NCBI GenBank assembly: GCA_040382055.1
Contig: JBEIGE010000057.1
Location: 1 to 7,515 of the forward strand
DNA length: 7,515 bases
Reading direction: 5' to 3'
Source of the DNA: JBEIGE01 sp040382055
GTDB lineage: Bacteria; Pseudomonadota; Gammaproteobacteria; Burkholderiales; Burkholderiaceae_C
The notes beneath the pieces are model-generated. The model was given only the letters and a program-made list of their open reading frames with translations. It searched no databases and was not told the origin of the DNA. This document shows, one piece after another, positions 6,747 to 7,515 of the stretch (position 1 is its first letter; every line of letters starts with the position of its first letter). The position numbers were made by a program, and so were the translations under genes.

Positions 6747-6775
6747 ATGATGAGTTTGGTCAGCAAATACTTCAA
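6747..6775 (-). promoter_or_regulatory. Possible sigma70-type promoter for the diguanylate cyclase gene
   Basis: On the minus strand TTGAAG (6770-6775) and CATCAT (6747-6752) are 17 nt apart, each matching 4 of 6 consensus bases. Transcription from here would give a leader of roughly 50 nt before the ATG at 6688. Weak evidence, since such matches arise by chance in AT-rich sequence. Confidence 0.25.
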
Positions 6776-6815
6776 AAAATAGGAAGTTTTCATCATCGGC
6801 TTCGCCTCATTGAAA
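6774..6815 (-). terminator. Possible weak terminator after the isomerase gene
   Basis: On the minus strand an imperfect hairpin (outer TTTCA/TGAAA at 6811-6815 and 6788-6792, inner GGC/GCC around GAA at 6798-6806) is followed about 8 nt later by six Ts (6774-6779). The helix has a large internal loop and the T run is not adjacent, so termination would be inefficient. Its T run overlaps the proposed -35 box of the next gene. Confidence 0.22.
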
Positions 6816-6829
6816 TGGTCATGGTGAAT

Positions 6830-7515
6830 TCAGTCCTTGAATACCGGCAAGCGTTTTTGCATGTTCGCCGTCATTGCCTCGCTAAGGTCTTTGCTCATCA
6901 GCATAGCAGCGTTCCAGGTGGCGATGTAGTTCAGGCTGTCGGCCACGCTGTGGTCGCGGGCGTAGGTGATCATTTCCTTGGTGCCACGGATGGACAGCGG
7001 TGACTTGGCGGCGATCATGGCCGCAATTTCTTGAACACCGGCGTAGAGCGCCTCGCGGGTCTCGAACACGCGGTTCACCAGGCCGATGCGCGTGGCTTCT
7101 TCGGCTTCAAACTTGCGGCCAGTGTAGGCCAGCTCGCGGGTGATGCCTTCGCCTACCAGCTTGGGCAGGCGCTGAAGGGTGCCCACGTCGGCGGTCATGC
7201 CGATGTCGATTTCCTTGATAGTGAAGTAAGCGTCTGCGCTACAGTAACGCATATCAGCGCAAGTGATCAGGTCGATGCCACCACCAATGCAGCCCCCATG
7301 GATGGCTGCCAGCACCGGCTTGCGGCAACGCTCCAGGCTGGTCAAGGTATCTTGCAGGTCCAGGATGATGCGGCGCATGGTTTCGCGGGCGCGGCCATCG
7401 CAGTCGTTGGTGATTTGGGCGTTCATGCCCATCATCATCTGCAGATCAATACCCGAGGTGAAGTACTTGCCCTCAGCCTGCAACACGGCCACCCGTGCCT
7501 CTGGTGTGCGGTCCA
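6830..7515 (-). CDS. Delta3,5-delta2,4-dienoyl-CoA isomerase-like crotonase (5' end outside window)
   Basis: Partial gene; the frame is open to the window edge and about 228 residues are visible, ending RLPVFKD-TGA. It is a crotonase-fold enzyme. The first oxyanion-hole block FTSGIDLQ is followed by AAIHGGCIGGGIDL, then ADMRYCSADAYFTIKEIDIG and ADVGTLQRLPKLVGEG. This matches, from memory, mammalian peroxisomal/mitochondrial ECH1 more closely than ordinary enoyl-CoA hydratases. All three acidic residues known to matter in ECH1 are kept: Asp at 7271-7273 (GGID), Glu at 7211-7213 (IKE) and Asp at 7187-7189 (TAD), with the ECH1 spacing of 20 and 8 residues. It would isomerise 3,5-dienoyl-CoA to 2,4-dienoyl-CoA in beta-oxidation of unsaturated acyl chains. 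A promiscuous enoyl-CoA hydratase/isomerase is the alternative. The N-terminal ~40-50 residues, start and promoter lie outside the window. Confidence 0.88.
   Translation of the reverse strand, partial: DRTPEARVAVLQAEGKYFTSGIDLQMMMGMNAQITNDCDGRARETMRRIILDLQDTLTSLERCRKPVLAAIHGGCIGGGIDLITCADMRYCSADAYFTIKEIDIGMTADVGTLQRLPKLVGEGITRELAYTGRKFEAEEATRIGLVNRVFETREALYAGVQEIAAMIAAKSPLSIRGTKEMITYARDHSVADSLNYIATWNAAMLMSKDLSEAMTANMQKRLPVFKD

Larger units (their letters stand above)
6692..6829. other. Intergenic region between two minus-strand genes
   Basis: About 140 nt, visibly more AT-rich than the flanking genes, with no convincing coding potential. Read on the minus strand it holds, in order, a weak terminator-like hairpin with a T run after the isomerase gene, a weak promoter-like pair, and an untranslated leader for the cyclase gene. 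Confidence 0.6.

Noticed and set aside
6734..7003. 89-codon plus-strand open frame overlapping the isomerase 3' end
   Set aside because: Mostly antisense to the conserved end of the isomerase gene and without a recognisable product.
1..7515. Mobile element, phage, toxin-antitoxin, CRISPR or defence system
   Set aside because: No transposase, integrase, direct-repeat array or terminal inverted repeats were seen; all seven genes belong to metabolic, transport or signalling families.

Overview
The window looks like chromosomal DNA of a betaproteobacterium, most likely Burkholderiales/Comamonadaceae. The basis is moderate GC, tightly packed genes, and protein sequences (LivM N-terminus, periplasmic binding protein, acyl-CoA synthetase C-terminus) that resemble that group from memory. 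No search was run, so genus is not assigned.

Positions 1-5805 (+ strand) hold one six-gene transcription unit. It contains the 3' end of an AMP-forming acyl-CoA synthetase, then a complete branched-chain-amino-acid-type (LivFGHMK-like, HAAT family) ABC importer in the order ATPase LivG, permease LivH, permease LivM, periplasmic binding protein, ATPase LivF. Gaps are 5, 0, 63, 25 and 32 nt. The synthetase leading the operon suggests that the importer takes up a carboxylic acid (fatty, dicarboxylic or aromatic) which is then converted to its CoA thioester, rather than leucine/isoleucine/valine. That is an inference from context; the substrate cannot be read from the sequence.

At 5798-5832 the operon meets a convergent gene. 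A 13-bp stem-loop spans the 19-nt gap and contains the TGA stop codons of both genes at mirror-image positions.

Positions 5825-6688 (- strand) encode a membrane-anchored diguanylate cyclase with intact GGDEF and RxxD inhibitory site. After a 141-nt gap with weak terminator- and promoter-like signals, the window ends in a 5'-truncated gene (6830-7515, - strand). It encodes a crotonase-family protein that matches delta3,5-delta2,4-dienoyl-CoA isomerase (ECH1 type) and keeps all three acidic catalytic residues.

Together the uptake system, the CoA ligase and the dienoyl-CoA isomerase point to catabolism of unsaturated or ring-derived acyl-CoAs, with a c-di-GMP gene in between. No CRISPR array, tRNA, rRNA, insertion sequence, phage gene or defence system was seen. 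The families are all known; the most noteworthy items are the gene grouping and several small RNA-level structures at gene junctions.
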